This document shows, one piece after another, positions 1-8,514 of a stretch of DNA of 51,716 nt. The translations under genes and the position numbers were made by a program. How positions within the stretch are numbered: the first letter of the stretch is position 1; each line of letters begins with the position of its first letter. Source of the DNA: Gordonia sputi NBRC 100414 (lineage in GTDB: Bacteria; Actinomycetota; Actinomycetes; Mycobacteriales; Mycobacteriaceae); assembly GCF_000248055.1 (NCBI RefSeq), contig NZ_BAFC01000150.1, positions 1-51,716 on the forward strand. The letters run 5' to 3'. The notes beneath the pieces were generated by a model. It saw only the letters and a program-made list of their open reading frames with translations. It had not been told where the DNA came from and made no database searches.

Positions 1-825
1 GACCACCGCGTCCTCGGGCGACTCACCTTCGCGGAGTAGACGTCCGTACTTGGCCAGACCGTCGAACTCGCCGATCAACTTGCCGTCCCAATCGAAGTCC
101 GTCTCATACGTGCCGGACGGGCAGATGAAGCGGTGCTGCTGACGCGGCACGGGCAGGTCTGCCTCGTACATCTGTGCGCTGCTCCATGATTCGCCGACGC
201 TCTGGGAGAGTCCGCTCGCGAGGGGGAGTGCCCGTCGAGCGTGTTGCGCGCCGCGCCGACGTCGGGAGCCCAGGATCTCCGACATCTTCGCCCGGTCGGC
301 ACCTGCTGCCAGAGCAGCCTCGAGGACGGTCATTGCCTGGGCGAAGTCGCCGCTCGACGCGATGTCGACCGCTGTGCGTTCGATCGACGTGACCCGGATG
401 CCGTCGACCTCGGTGATCTCGTCGTCGCTGAGCGGCACCCCGTGCAGGTGGCGCAGGCTGCGAACCGATCCTCCCGATGCGCGGCCGGTGGTCATGTGCA
501 CGTGCGAGAGGTTCGGTTTGAGCATGCGTAGCCCGAGCATCGTCGCCGCAGAGACGTGGCTGAGTACGTGCGGCGTGTCGGCGCGCAACTCCGACGTGAC
601 GACCGCGATCGAGGTGAGCCGGTGCAGCGCCCGGGCACCCGTATGGCCGTCAAATTCTGTTGTGCGAGGCACGAATACGCCCGGTACGAGTCTGATCAGC
701 CTGTCGCGGTTGACCGCGACGCAGAGCTCGTTGTCGCTGAATGCTGCTGTCTTCGCGGCGCTGCGTCGGATCAGGCCGAACTCGTCGAGCGGGTAGCCGG
801 GGAGACCGATGGTGGAGTCCGTCAT
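1..825 (-). CDS. AbiEi-like / DUF559-type protein, 3' end cut by window edge
   Basis: Translating the minus strand from the ATG at 823-825 gives 275 codons with no stop before the window edge, so the C-terminus is missing. The N-terminal part (begins MTDSTIGLPGYPL) has the winged-helix and 'LVPGVFVP' layout seen in AbiEi-type antitoxin-like proteins of actinobacteria. The last visible part has the DUF559 (Vsr-like, PD-(D/E)xK fold) signature: a Tyr-x-Thr-Asp-Phe-Asp-Trp strand followed by GEFDGLAKYG, with acidic residues and a lysine placed as in the nuclease fold. No AbiEii-type nucleotidyltransferase partner is visible in the window, so a toxin-antitoxin role is not supported. Stand-alone proteins of this architecture are abundant in Gordonia and mycobacteria and their function is unknown. 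It lies downstream of the flavoenzyme gene, about 145 bp away. Confidence 0.75.
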   Translation of the reverse strand, partial: MTDSTIGLPGYPLDEFGLIRRSAAKTAAFSDNELCVAVNRDRLIRLVPGVFVPRTTEFDGHTGARALHRLTSIAVVTSELRADTPHVLSHVSAATMLGLRMLKPNLSHVHMTTGRASGGSVRSLRHLHGVPLSDDEITEVDGIRVTSIERTAVDIASSGDFAQAMTVLEAALAAGADRAKMSEILGSRRRRGAQHARRALPLASGLSQSVGESWSSAQMYEADLPVPRQQHRFICPSGTYETDFDWDGKLIGEFDGLAKYGRLLREGESPEDAVV

Positions 826-888
826 GCAGCTTCGACGCCGCGGTGGGCCGCGAGGTTCCGCTCCGCACCAATTCAGCTCGACGTCGAC

Positions 889-958
889 CTTCCCGCTCAT
901 CCATTTCCTTCCCGCTCATTGAAATCAATAAGCCGCAAGGAAAACGGTGAGCGGGAAG
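889..958. repeat. CTTCCCGCTCA repeat cluster
   Basis: CTTCCCGCTCAT occurs as a direct repeat at 889-900 and 908-919, and its complement TGAGCGGGAAG lies at 948-958. The 908-918 and 948-958 copies form perfect 11-bp inverted arms around a 29-bp A/T-richer loop. The cluster sits between the flavoenzyme stop and the DUF559-type gene start, both on the minus strand. It could be a terminator, an operator with three half-sites, or both. Confidence 0.5.
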
Positions 959-970
959 AAGGCCCAGGGG

Positions 971-2356
971 TCAGAGCCGCTCGGACACTCGTCGGGCGGC
1001 CAATTGCACTGCCTCCCAGACGGTTGCGAACGGTGGTGCGTATGCGAGGTCCATCTCGGCCAGATCGTCGACGGTCATCTCGCCCCACAGCGCCGCGGCG
1101 ACGGTGTCGATCCGCTTACCCGACTGCGCTCCGCCGACGATCTGCGCGCCGAGGATGCGGCGGGTCGTCTTGTCTGCGGTGAGCAGCACGGTGATCGGGG
1201 TGGCCTCGGCCATGTAGCCGCTCGCGGTGTCGCTCTGGGTGATCAGCGTGAGGGCGTCGTGTCCGAATCGTGCGGCGACCTCGCTGTTCATGCCCGTCCG
1301 TGCTATCTCCAGATAGGTTGGGCCAGAGGAGAATCGGGTGATCGCCGTCGCCAACACGCCGGCGAACCGTTTGCTCTCGTCGCCGCCGAGATTGAAACCG
1401 CAGACCCGACCCTGCTTGTTGGCGTGTGTTCCGAGCGGTGCGAAGATTCGCTCCCCGGTCATCCGGTCGAGCGACTCGCAGCAGTCGCCTGCCGCCCAGA
1501 TGTCGTCGGCGAGACGCTGGTGGTCGTCGGGCAGATACCCGCCGTGAACTCCGATCGGCAACCCTGCCGCGGCGCCCAGTGAGGTCGACGGCCGAACGCC
1601 CAGCGCGAGTACCACGACGTCGGCTTCGATCACGTCTCCGGAAACTGTTGTGACGGAATGTATTCTGCCGCCCTCGGCGTCGGCGCTCGCAACGACGGTG
1701 TCGGTCAGGACGGTGACCCCTGCGGCTCGCATACCCTCTTCGATGCGATCGCTCATCTCCGGGTCGAGCTTGCTCATCACCCTGGTGCGTGTGGCGATCG
1801 TGGTCTGGAATCCGCGCTCCGCCAACGCCTCCGCCATCTCCACGCCGATGTAGCCGCCGCCGATAACGACTCCTCGACGGCCGGAGCCGGCGATCAGATC
1901 GAGCCAGTACCGGGCGTCATCAAGGGTTTTCGCCGGATGAACACCGTCGATCAACGTGCCTTTCGCGTCGTGCGCCCAGTCCGGGAGCATCGCCGAGGCG
2001 CCGGTGCACAACACGAGTTGGTCGTAGGCGACTTCCGACGACTCGTCGAACTCCGACGTCACCGAGACGACCTTGCGCTCGCGATCGATTCCGGTGACCG
2101 TCATCCCCATGCGGAGGTCGACGCCGAGTTCCCGGTGCTGCGCGGCGCTGCGTGCCACGAGATCGGCGTCGGAGTCGACGAGGCCGCCGACGAGATACGG
2201 GATGCCGCATGCCGAATACGACGTATCCGACGTCTGCTCGAGCGCTATCACCTCGATGCTGCGCCCGGTGACCTCTGCTGTCCGAAGTGCCTGGTGAGCG
2301 GCACTCATGCCGGCGGCGTCCGCGCCAACGACGACGATGCGTTCCACCCGCGTCAC
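971..2356 (-). CDS. FAD/NAD(P)-dependent oxidoreductase, CoA-disulfide reductase / NADH oxidase family
   Basis: The 461-residue protein starts at GTG with an FAD-binding Rossmann motif (VVVGADAAGMSAA, residues 8-20; the usual GxGxxG is degenerate here). It continues with SYSACGIPYLVGG near residue 50, the single redox cysteine motif of CoA-disulfide reductases, NADH oxidases and persulfide reductases. A second Rossmann motif (GVVIGGGYIGVEMAEAL, near residue 160) binds NAD(P)H, and an AAGDCCE segment near 290 closes the FAD site. The family reduces CoA disulfide, polysulfide or oxygen using NAD(P)H in the cytoplasm. There is no rhodanese domain, which separates it from the CoADR-Rhd fusions. 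The exact substrate cannot be read from sequence. A possible small membrane protein gene lies 36 bp upstream on the same strand. Confidence 0.85.
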   Translation of the reverse strand: MTRVERIVVVGADAAGMSAAHQALRTAEVTGRSIEVIALEQTSDTSYSACGIPYLVGGLVDSDADLVARSAAQHRELGVDLRMGMTVTGIDRERKVVSVTSEFDESSEVAYDQLVLCTGASAMLPDWAHDAKGTLIDGVHPAKTLDDARYWLDLIAGSGRRGVVIGGGYIGVEMAEALAERGFQTTIATRTRVMSKLDPEMSDRIEEGMRAAGVTVLTDTVVASADAEGGRIHSVTTVSGDVIEADVVVLALGVRPSTSLGAAAGLPIGVHGGYLPDDHQRLADDIWAAGDCCESLDRMTGERIFAPLGTHANKQGRVCGFNLGGDESKRFAGVLATAITRFSSGPTYLEIARTGMNSEVAARFGHDALTLITQSDTASGYMAEATPITVLLTADKTTRRILGAQIVGGAQSGKRIDTVAAALWGEMTVDDLAEMDLAYAPPFATVWEAVQLAARRVSERL

Positions 2357-2392
2357 GCTACTCGCGTTCGACGACGCGCAGCGTGCAGGAGG

Positions 2393-2494
2393 TCAGAGAT
2401 CGGCGCTGATGACCTTGCCGATGACGACACCGATGCCCGCGACGACGAGCGGCAGCGCGACGAGCACGGAGACCAGGAGAACTATCGTCTGCAT
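2393..2494 (-). CDS. possible 33-residue single-span membrane peptide
   Basis: The open frame reaches back to 2599, but the upstream part (about 35 polar residues) looks non-coding. From the ATG at 2492-2494 the product would be a 33-residue peptide, MQTIVLLVSV then an uninterrupted hydrophobic stretch ending GKVISADL, which is one transmembrane helix. It lies 36 bp upstream of the flavoenzyme on the same strand and could be co-transcribed. No clear ribosome binding site is visible. I call it only because the composition is so typical of small membrane proteins; it has no recognised family. Confidence 0.35.
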   Translation of the reverse strand: MQTIVLLVSVLVALPLVVAGIGVVIGKVISADL

Positions 2495-2647
2495 AGTCCA
2501 ATGGTCCGCGCGGCTGCGCGAGTTGTCGCTGTGACCAGGCAAATCGTAGTAGGCCTCACAATTGGTACGGGTGACGCATTTTTGCTCGTCGGACGGCACG
2601 CTGAACCCATCGACGTGGGTGAGACGCGGCGTCGTATCCCGGTCGGA

Positions 2648-3988
2648 TCAAGCCTTACCGTCTGCAGACGCGCGCTTCACGCAGTGCACCGCGGGTGGCG
2701 CCCACGTCCCGTCGAGCACTTCTGCGCGTGGGGCGTACAGCCGCATCGTGACGCCGAGCGCGGCCCGTGGCGCGGGAAGCCAGTTGTCGGTCTTCTCGCC
2801 ACCGGGATTCTCGTGCTGCAGATGCAAGACGAGCGAACCGTCGTCGTCGAACCGCAGTTCGTCGCGATCGCCCAGCGCGAACCGGTTGAGTTCATTGGCG
2901 ACCTGATAGCCCTCGGCGTCGTACATCGTCACCGACCAGAAGGCATCCACGGGTGGAAGGTGACCGGCGGGGAACGTGATCGTGTAATCGTTGTGCCCGT
3001 CGAGCGGCTGGCCGTCGTCGTCGACCAGGGCGACGGGATAGATCGCATCCTCGGGCGGATTGGCACCCAACCCGACCAGCGCGATCTGCGCTCGCTGAAA
3101 GTAGTCGTTGCCGTAGACGCCGACGGACCGCGAAATGATCTGCCAGCCGTTCACGCGATCACCGAGGCCGGCGAGATCGGGCAGCTTCTTCCGTGCCGAC
3201 GCGATACCCGACTCGAGTGCCGCGAGTCCGGCCTCGTCGAATCGCGATGTGTCGAACTCCAGTCCAGGGACGATCCCGATTGCTGCGATACGCGCCAGCA
3301 CAGACTGATCCGTGAGGTGGGGTGGAGTAGTCGTCAGTACCTCTGCTGCCAGCCTGAAGAACTCGGGAGCAGTGAGTTCTCCGACGATGCGCAGTGGTTC
3401 GGTGCCAAGGTCGATGGAAGTACTCGACTCGGGTCGAGTCGGGCCGCCCAACGGAGTGATGGTGAAGCCGTCCTGGAACTTCCCGACGGCGTCGTAGTCG
3501 CTCGGGCCGTTGGTCTGCGACCGGCCGATGGCCCAGACGTACGGTGTCGGGGCCTCGATGATGAGGGCATCGTTGGGTACGTCGCCGTCAAATCCCGGCC
3601 CTATCAACATGATTCGTCGTTCGGAGTCTCCCGTGGTGCGGGATCCGGGAACCGCGAACACGTCGGTCCACATGTCGAGTAGCGGCAGCATGTAATAGCG
3701 ACCGCCGCTGTCGGGAAGGTGGATCAGGACCGGTCCGCCCGTCAGGTCGAGCCACGCGGACGAGTACAGCGTGTCGAAATTCGGACGGACGATTGCGCGA
3801 AAATCTGCAGCCGGAAACGCCCGCATGTGGTGAAAGGCGTTCGCGGCTCCGAATCCCGGTTTGCCAGAGGATTCTCGTGCTGTCTGTTGTCGACGGCTGA
3901 CCTCCATGATGACGAGCGGATACGAATAGACGTAGGCCTCCGCTGCCAAGCCTGCGGTATCGCCGGTGAGGGGTTTCGATGTCGTCAT
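2648..3988 (-). CDS. DUF1254 / DUF1214 domain protein
   Basis: This 446-residue protein has the two-domain layout of the DUF1254-DUF1214 family. An N-terminal DUF1254 region (residues about 20-160) includes AYVYSYPLVIMEVSRRQ, RPNFDTLYSSAWLDL and GRYYMLPLLDMWTDVFAVPG. A C-terminal DUF1214 region (about 310-420) includes FPAGHLPPVDAFWSVTMYD and LRLYAPR-like strands. No signal peptide is visible, so it is probably cytoplasmic. The biochemical role of the family is not established; members often lie near lipid or xenobiotic metabolism genes. The start ATG at 3986-3988 faces the DUF6325 operon across a 125-bp divergent intergenic region that contains a palindrome. Confidence 0.88.
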   Translation of the reverse strand: MTTSKPLTGDTAGLAAEAYVYSYPLVIMEVSRRQQTARESSGKPGFGAANAFHHMRAFPAADFRAIVRPNFDTLYSSAWLDLTGGPVLIHLPDSGGRYYMLPLLDMWTDVFAVPGSRTTGDSERRIMLIGPGFDGDVPNDALIIEAPTPYVWAIGRSQTNGPSDYDAVGKFQDGFTITPLGGPTRPESSTSIDLGTEPLRIVGELTAPEFFRLAAEVLTTTPPHLTDQSVLARIAAIGIVPGLEFDTSRFDEAGLAALESGIASARKKLPDLAGLGDRVNGWQIISRSVGVYGNDYFQRAQIALVGLGANPPEDAIYPVALVDDDGQPLDGHNDYTITFPAGHLPPVDAFWSVTMYDAEGYQVANELNRFALGDRDELRFDDDGSLVLHLQHENPGGEKTDNWLPAPRAALGVTMRLYAPRAEVLDGTWAPPAVHCVKRASADGKA

Positions 3989-4061
3989 GGTCTAAGACTT
4001 GACGATCGACTCGTGATTTCGGTCATTCGGATCGTATGAGCTCTCATCGTAAGTGGATGTC

Positions 4062-4078
4062 TCACCCGTTTCGGGTGA
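4062..4078. promoter_or_regulatory. palindrome in divergent promoter region
   Basis: TCACCCG TTT CGGGTGA is a perfect 7-3-7 inverted repeat, 36 bp before the DUF6325 start and 74 bp before the DUF1254 start on the other strand. The position between divergent genes suits an operator. A weaker ATGAG-CT-CTCAT repeat lies about 20 bp to its left. No regulator gene is adjacent, so the binding protein is unknown. Confidence 0.45.
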
Positions 4079-4113
4079 TGTAGTCGCACTGTATCGATGC
4101 CAGTATCGGGAAT

Positions 4114-4566
4114 ATGACCGAGATCTCTGCCGATGTGCCCGTCGATGTGGAAACGGGGCCTATCGATTACCTACTCGTCGAATTTCCCGCTGATCACAAT
4201 TCGGACGGGTCCGCATTGATACATCTGCTCGACCTCGTCGATCGTGGTGTGATCAGCGTGTTGGATCTCGCTGTGATCCGACGAGAGGGTGATGGCGTTG
4301 CTGCCCTTGAGATCTCGGATATCGACGTCGGTGCTGATCTGGACGCCGACATCTTCGCGGAGGCGTCGAGCGGGCTGTTGGACGATCAGGATCTCGCCGA
4401 CGCGGCGTCGGCACTGGCAGACGGGTGCCTCGGCGTCCTCGTCGTCTACGAGAACGTGTGGGCGGCTCCGTTCGCCACTGACCTGCGGCGGGCCGGCGCT
4501 CAACTGGTCGCATCCGGGCGAATTCCCGTCAACGCGATTCTCGAGGCCCTCGGCACAACCGACTGA
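4114..4566 (+). CDS. DUF6325 family protein
   Basis: The product is 150 residues. It opens with GPIDYLLVEFP, followed by a Leu/Val-rich helix (LLDLVDRGVISVLDLAVIRR) and an acidic middle segment, then LGVLVVYENVWAAPFATDLRRAGAQLVASGRIP. This is the pattern of the DUF6325 family, small cytoplasmic proteins found beside SHOCT-domain genes in actinobacteria. No catalytic motif is visible. It is the first gene of a five-gene same-strand run (4114-8430). The SHOCT gene starts 91 bp later. Function is unknown; the repeated pairing with SHOCT and DUF7144 genes suggests a membrane or envelope stress role, which is an inference. Confidence 0.85.
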   Translation: MTEISADVPVDVETGPIDYLLVEFPADHNSDGSALIHLLDLVDRGVISVLDLAVIRREGDGVAALEISDIDVGADLDADIFAEASSGLLDDQDLADAASALADGCLGVLVVYENVWAAPFATDLRRAGAQLVASGRIPVNAILEALGTTD

Positions 4567-4657
4567 CCGGTGTTGGCCGATCTCGAGGCTCCGCCCTGGT
4601 CTGGACGACATGACCGTTTCACCACAACACTCGAATGAGAAAGCGCAGGTACCAACG

Positions 4658-4960
4658 ATGCCCGGACTACTCCGCGGGGTCGCCCGAACAGCCGTTGTCG
4701 CAGGGACGGCAACCGCTGTGTCCAACAGGGTGTCGCGTCGTCAAGGCGAGCGGTGGGCCAGACGGTCGGCGCAGACCGCACCCCAGGCATACGCTGCCGC
4801 ACCGCCCGTCCAGAACCCCGAACCGCCGGCTCCCGGTGAACAAGGTGCGGCGACCGATGACCGAATTGCAGCGTTGACGAAACTCGGTGAACTCCGAAGC
4901 TCAGGGGTTCTCACCGAAACGGAATTCGAAGCAGAAAAGAGACGTATCCTCGGTCTCTGA
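4658..4960 (+). CDS. SHOCT domain protein
   Basis: I place the start at the ATG at 4658, preceded by a purine-rich AAAGCGCAGGT stretch, because MPGLLRGVARTAVVAGTATAVSNRV is the conserved N-terminus of this group. An ATG at 4610 would add 16 unrelated residues. The 100-residue protein has a short Gly/Ala-rich N-terminal helix, a Pro/Ala-rich linker (about residues 40-65), and a C-terminal SHOCT motif (about 70-100: DRIAALTKLGELRSSGVLTE followed by EFEAEKRRIL). SHOCT is a short helical module thought to mediate oligomerisation or membrane association. It is the second gene of the DUF6325 run. Confidence 0.85.
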   Translation: MPGLLRGVARTAVVAGTATAVSNRVSRRQGERWARRSAQTAPQAYAAAPPVQNPEPPAPGEQGAATDDRIAALTKLGELRSSGVLTETEFEAEKRRILGL

Positions 4961-5044
4961 CAATCAGCCGATCCATCAGTGTTCATTGCTAACCGAATCG
5001 TTTAACAGCCACATCGAGAACAGCTACATCGATAAGGATATTTC

Positions 5045-5452
5045 ATGACAACCTCACAACCCTCGACGAAGCAGCGTTGGGCAGGCGGACTATCCATCGT
5101 TTCCGGATGCGTCCTGCTCGTTGTCGGGATACTGGAGTTCCTCCAGGGTGTCTCCGCCGTCGCGGCCGACAACGTGTTCGTCGTAGGAACCAACTACGTC
5201 TACAAGTTCAATCTCACGACCTGGGGTTGGATTCACCTGATCATCGGCCTGGTCGTCGCGGCGACGGGTATTGCGGTGTTCTACGGGAAGACTTTTGCGC
5301 GAGTGCTCGCAATCGTGGTCTTGTCGCTCTCCGTGATTGCCAACTTTCTGTGGATCCCGTACTACCCGTGGTGGTCGATCACGCTGATCGCCCTCGCGAT
5401 TGTCGGAATCTGGGCGTTGGCGGCGTGGAGTCCTGAGACCGACGAAATCTGA
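5045..5452 (+). CDS. DUF7144 family four-helix membrane protein
   Basis: The 135-residue protein has four hydrophobic spans at about residues 14-38, 57-78, 83-101 and 107-127. It carries the family's WAGGLSIVSGCVLLVVGILEF start and TTWGWIHLIIGLVVAATGIAVF second half. The start ATG follows an AAGGAT box at 8 bp spacing. The family consists of small actinobacterial inner-membrane proteins of unknown function. The neighbours are the SHOCT gene (85 bp upstream) and the DUF2252 gene (21 bp downstream), so all three are probably co-transcribed. Confidence 0.85.
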   Translation: MTTSQPSTKQRWAGGLSIVSGCVLLVVGILEFLQGVSAVAADNVFVVGTNYVYKFNLTTWGWIHLIIGLVVAATGIAVFYGKTFARVLAIVVLSLSVIANFLWIPYYPWWSITLIALAIVGIWALAAWSPETDEI

Positions 5453-5473
5453 CCCGGGCACGAGGAGACGACG

Positions 5474-6913
5474 ATGACCGGCGTGATCGATTCCGCGGAG
5501 GCGACGATGTCCTACGGTGGCCCTGGCCGCAGGACTCGTGCCGAGAGTGTGTATCTGGGATTGCAGGCGCGGGAGCGATTGCCGCTCAGCGAAATCGGCA
5601 ACCTGGGCGATGACTCCGACCGTGATCCGATCGGTCTGCTCCAGGATCAGGCGCGTACCCGAGTCCCAGAACTCGTCCCGGTCAGGTACGGGCGAATGGC
5701 CGTGTCTCCCTTCACCTTCTATCGCGGTGCGGCACTTGTGATGGCCGATGATCTGGCTCGAACCGAGAATTCAGGTCTGACAGTGCAACTGTGTGGCGAC
5801 GCGCATCTGTCCAATTTCGGGTTGTACGCCACGCCCGAGCGCAAATTGGCGTTCGACGTCAACGACTTCGACGAAACCTATCCTGGGCCGTTCGAATGGG
5901 ACGTGAAGCGACTGGCCGCGAGTCTCGTGGTTGCGGCACGCGGCAACGGATTCGACAGCAAGACCGCCAAGCGGATCGCAGGTGCATGTGCCCGCGAGTA
6001 CAGGGAGTCCATCGCGTCGCTCGCGGGACTCAACACGTTGGACGGTTGGTATCGACGCGCCGAGCCTTCTCGAAAACTGGTCAATATTCGTGATCTCATC
6101 GATTCGTCGACCGCGAAGAACGTGCGAAAGCAGATCGACAAGGCGTGGACGCGCGACGGTCTGTCTGCGCTCAAGAAGCTGACCACAACCGTCGACGGCG
6201 AACTGCGGTTCGTCAGCCAACCTCCGCTCATCGTGCCCATCGAAGAACTGTGGGACGCTGAGGTCACAGCGCGTCTGTACGATCAGCTGGCCGATCGTGT
6301 CGACGCTCTTCGCGCGACGCTCGCTCCCCACTACCGCGTGCTGTTCGACAGATTCACCTTTGTCCGCATGGCGCGCAAGGTGGTCGGGGTCGGCAGCGTG
6401 GGAACTCAGGCGTGGGTCTTGCTGATGGTCGGACGAGACGAATCCGATGTGCTGCTTCTCCAAGCCAAGCAAGCCGAGAAGTCGGTTCTTGCAAGGTATC
6501 TCGACGGCCCGAAGTATGACAACGAGGGCAGGCGGGTGGTGGAGGGGCAGCGACTCACACAAGCTGTCAGCGACGTGTTCCTGGGGTGGTCAGGCGGTCG
6601 GGGACCGGATGGTGTTCAGCGTGATCTGTACCTCAGGCAGCTTCGGGACGCAAAGGGCTCCATCGTCGTGGAGGGTCTGGACCCCCAGGGACTCGAGGTC
6701 TACGGGCGGGCGTGCGGTCGAGTCCTCGCTTACGGTCACGGTCGGTCGGGAGATGCGGTCGCCATAGCGAACTATCTTGGCGACGAGGTCGAATTCGACA
6801 GTGCTATAAGGCGTTTCGCATCGCGCTATGCGAAGAGGAATGACGAGGATCATCGTGTGTTCGTCGACGCGATCCGGGCAGGCGCGGTTTCGGCCGTCCC
6901 CGACGAGCGGTGA
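5474..6913 (+). CDS. DUF2252 domain protein (kinase-fold-like)
   Basis: The ATG is preceded by GAGGAG at 6-bp spacing. The 479-residue product shows the DUF2252 hallmarks: FYRGAALVMADDLA (about residue 80), LCGDAHLSNFG (about 108, resembling the HxN catalytic loop of aminoglycoside-phosphotransferase/kinase folds), and FDVNDFDETYPGPFEWDVKRLAAS (about 130, resembling the metal-binding DFD). Later motifs include FTFVRMARKVVGVGSVGTQ and RDLYLRQLRDAKGS. The family is widespread in actinobacteria but its substrate is not known. It is the fourth gene of the DUF6325 run, and the next gene starts 5 bp after its stop. Confidence 0.88.
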   Translation: MTGVIDSAEATMSYGGPGRRTRAESVYLGLQARERLPLSEIGNLGDDSDRDPIGLLQDQARTRVPELVPVRYGRMAVSPFTFYRGAALVMADDLARTENSGLTVQLCGDAHLSNFGLYATPERKLAFDVNDFDETYPGPFEWDVKRLAASLVVAARGNGFDSKTAKRIAGACAREYRESIASLAGLNTLDGWYRRAEPSRKLVNIRDLIDSSTAKNVRKQIDKAWTRDGLSALKKLTTTVDGELRFVSQPPLIVPIEELWDAEVTARLYDQLADRVDALRATLAPHYRVLFDRFTFVRMARKVVGVGSVGTQAWVLLMVGRDESDVLLLQAKQAEKSVLARYLDGPKYDNEGRRVVEGQRLTQAVSDVFLGWSGGRGPDGVQRDLYLRQLRDAKGSIVVEGLDPQGLEVYGRACGRVLAYGHGRSGDAVAIANYLGDEVEFDSAIRRFASRYAKRNDEDHRVFVDAIRAGAVSAVPDER

Positions 6914-6918
6914 CGTGA

Positions 6919-8430
6919 ATGCCCGAGAAGATGGTGATTGCGGAAGGCGAATCGGGACGTGGTCTCGACGCAGACGAACGGGCCGAACTAGAACGTCTGC
7001 GCATCGAGGTCGCCGAGATCAGATCGGGGCAACCGTCGGGTGTCGGCAAGGAGTCCAAGCGACGGCGGATCAATTGGCGAGTGGTCGGGGTCGTGGTGCT
7101 GGTCGTTCTGTGTGCGGTGCTCACGCTGCTGTCGGTCACTACGCGGTATGTCAGGAGTCAGATCCTCGACACCGATCACTACGTATCGACCGTCGCGCCA
7201 CTGGCATCCAATCCCGCAGTGCAGCAACAGATCACCACGTCAATCACGAACGAGATCAATCAGCAGGTGAACGTCGAAGAGGTGACGTCGAATGCGCTCA
7301 ACGAACTGACTCAACTCACACCGGCCGATCGTCCGCGGGTGGATCAGGCGATCACCGGACTCGCTCCGGTGATCAGCGCACAGGCGGAGAGCTTTATCCA
7401 CAGCACGGTGGCGCAGTTCGTCGGCTCTGATCAGTTCGCTGCGTTGTGGACGACGGCCAATCGCGAAGCACACGATGCTGTTGTTGCGGCGGTGACCGGT
7501 GATACGCAGCATGGCGCGGTCAATGTCGACACGACCAACGGATCGATCAGCATCGAGCTCGGGCCGATCATCACCCAGGTGAAGCAGCGGCTGAGTGCAC
7601 AGGGGTTCGCCTTCGCCGACAAGATCCCCGTGGTGAACAAGCAGTTCGTCATCTGGCAGTCCAAGGAACTCGCTCGGGCGCAGAACCTCGTGAAGTCGCT
7701 CGACAAGGTAGCCGCCGTGCTGCCGTGGCTTGCGATTCTTGTCGCACTCGCTGCGATCGGGCTCGCAGGCGTCGGTCGCCGTATTCGAACCCTGACAGCA
7801 ATCGGGATCGCGGTCGTTGTCGCGATGCTGGTGTTGGCCATCGGCATCATCGTCGGTCGCACGATCTACCTGAACAACGTGCCTGCAGACGTCTTGTCTC
7901 CCGCCGCCGCGCAGGCGATCTTCGACACAGTGATCAGTCCGCTGCGAACTGCGCTTCGTGCGGTGGCGGTGCTCGGACTCGTCCTGGCATTTGTGGGCTT
8001 CTTCGCAGGAGGAACCCGCGCCGCGGCCGCCACTCGACGTGTCATCGGCGGGGGGTTCGAAACGGTCGATCGTCGTCGAAAGCAACGCTCGGCGTCGATG
8101 GTGGAGGCCCAACTGTGGCGGCTACGGTTCGTCGTGCGTCTCGGGGTTCCGATAATCGCCGCGTTCGTCCTGATGTTCTGGCACTACCCGACAGGCATGG
8201 TCGTCTTCTGGGTGGTGGTCGTCGCGTGCCTCATCCTGGCGGCGTTCGAATTTGCCATCGCTCCCGCGCGCCGCGGAGAAGTCCCAGAAGCCGTCGTCCC
8301 AGAAGCCGTCGTCCCAGAAGCTGGTGTGACCGAAACCGTCGTGACCGAAACCGTCGTGACCGAGACCGCTGTCGCCGACGACGCGGCCGGAGTCGTAGTC
8401 GATTCGACTGACACTGCCCGAGCGAACTGA
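6919..8430 (+). CDS. large membrane protein with repeat-bearing tail
   Basis: The 503-residue protein has a charged N-terminus (residues 1-50, heptad-like), one membrane span at about 55-75, an extracytoplasmic domain of about 190 residues (VSTVAPLASNPAVQQQITTS onward), then four more spans at about 270-290, 297-320, 350-370 and 415-455. The tail (about residues 455-485) consists of 5-residue repeats (VPEAV three times, VTETV three times). I recognise the general pattern of actinobacterial integral membrane proteins with a periplasmic all-helical domain, but not a named family. It starts 5 bp after the DUF2252 gene, so translation is probably coupled. Confidence 0.75.
   Translation: MPEKMVIAEGESGRGLDADERAELERLRIEVAEIRSGQPSGVGKESKRRRINWRVVGVVVLVVLCAVLTLLSVTTRYVRSQILDTDHYVSTVAPLASNPAVQQQITTSITNEINQQVNVEEVTSNALNELTQLTPADRPRVDQAITGLAPVISAQAESFIHSTVAQFVGSDQFAALWTTANREAHDAVVAAVTGDTQHGAVNVDTTNGSISIELGPIITQVKQRLSAQGFAFADKIPVVNKQFVIWQSKELARAQNLVKSLDKVAAVLPWLAILVALAAIGLAGVGRRIRTLTAIGIAVVVAMLVLAIGIIVGRTIYLNNVPADVLSPAAAQAIFDTVISPLRTALRAVAVLGLVLAFVGFFAGGTRAAAATRRVIGGGFETVDRRRKQRSASMVEAQLWRLRFVVRLGVPIIAAFVLMFWHYPTGMVVFWVVVVACLILAAFEFAIAPARRGEVPEAVVPEAVVPEAGVTETVVTETVVTETAVADDAAGVVVDSTDTARAN
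8281..8370 (+). repeat. 15-bp in-frame tandem repeats, 3 + 3 units
   Basis: GTCCCAGAAGCCGTC occurs at 8281 and 8296 with a variant at 8311. GTGACCGAAACCGTC occurs at 8326 and 8341 with a variant at 8356. The two unit types share the 15-bp register and encode VPEAV and VTETV in the cytoplasmic tail of the membrane protein. Confidence 0.85.
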
Positions 8431-8514
8431 ACCGCATGTCGCCGGAGCGATAGCGGGTCGTACGCGCTCTCGCGACCAAGATTTCTCCGACGCATTCGTG
8501 CTGGTCGTCGTACC

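Noticed and set aside
1..825. AbiE toxin-antitoxin system
   Set aside because: No AbiEii-type nucleotidyltransferase gene is visible; the protein instead ends in a DUF559 nuclease-like domain and the far side is outside the window.
1658..3682. 674-codon plus-strand open frame over the flavoenzyme and DUF1254 genes
   Set aside because: It spans two genes with clear families on the other strand and shows no domain of its own.
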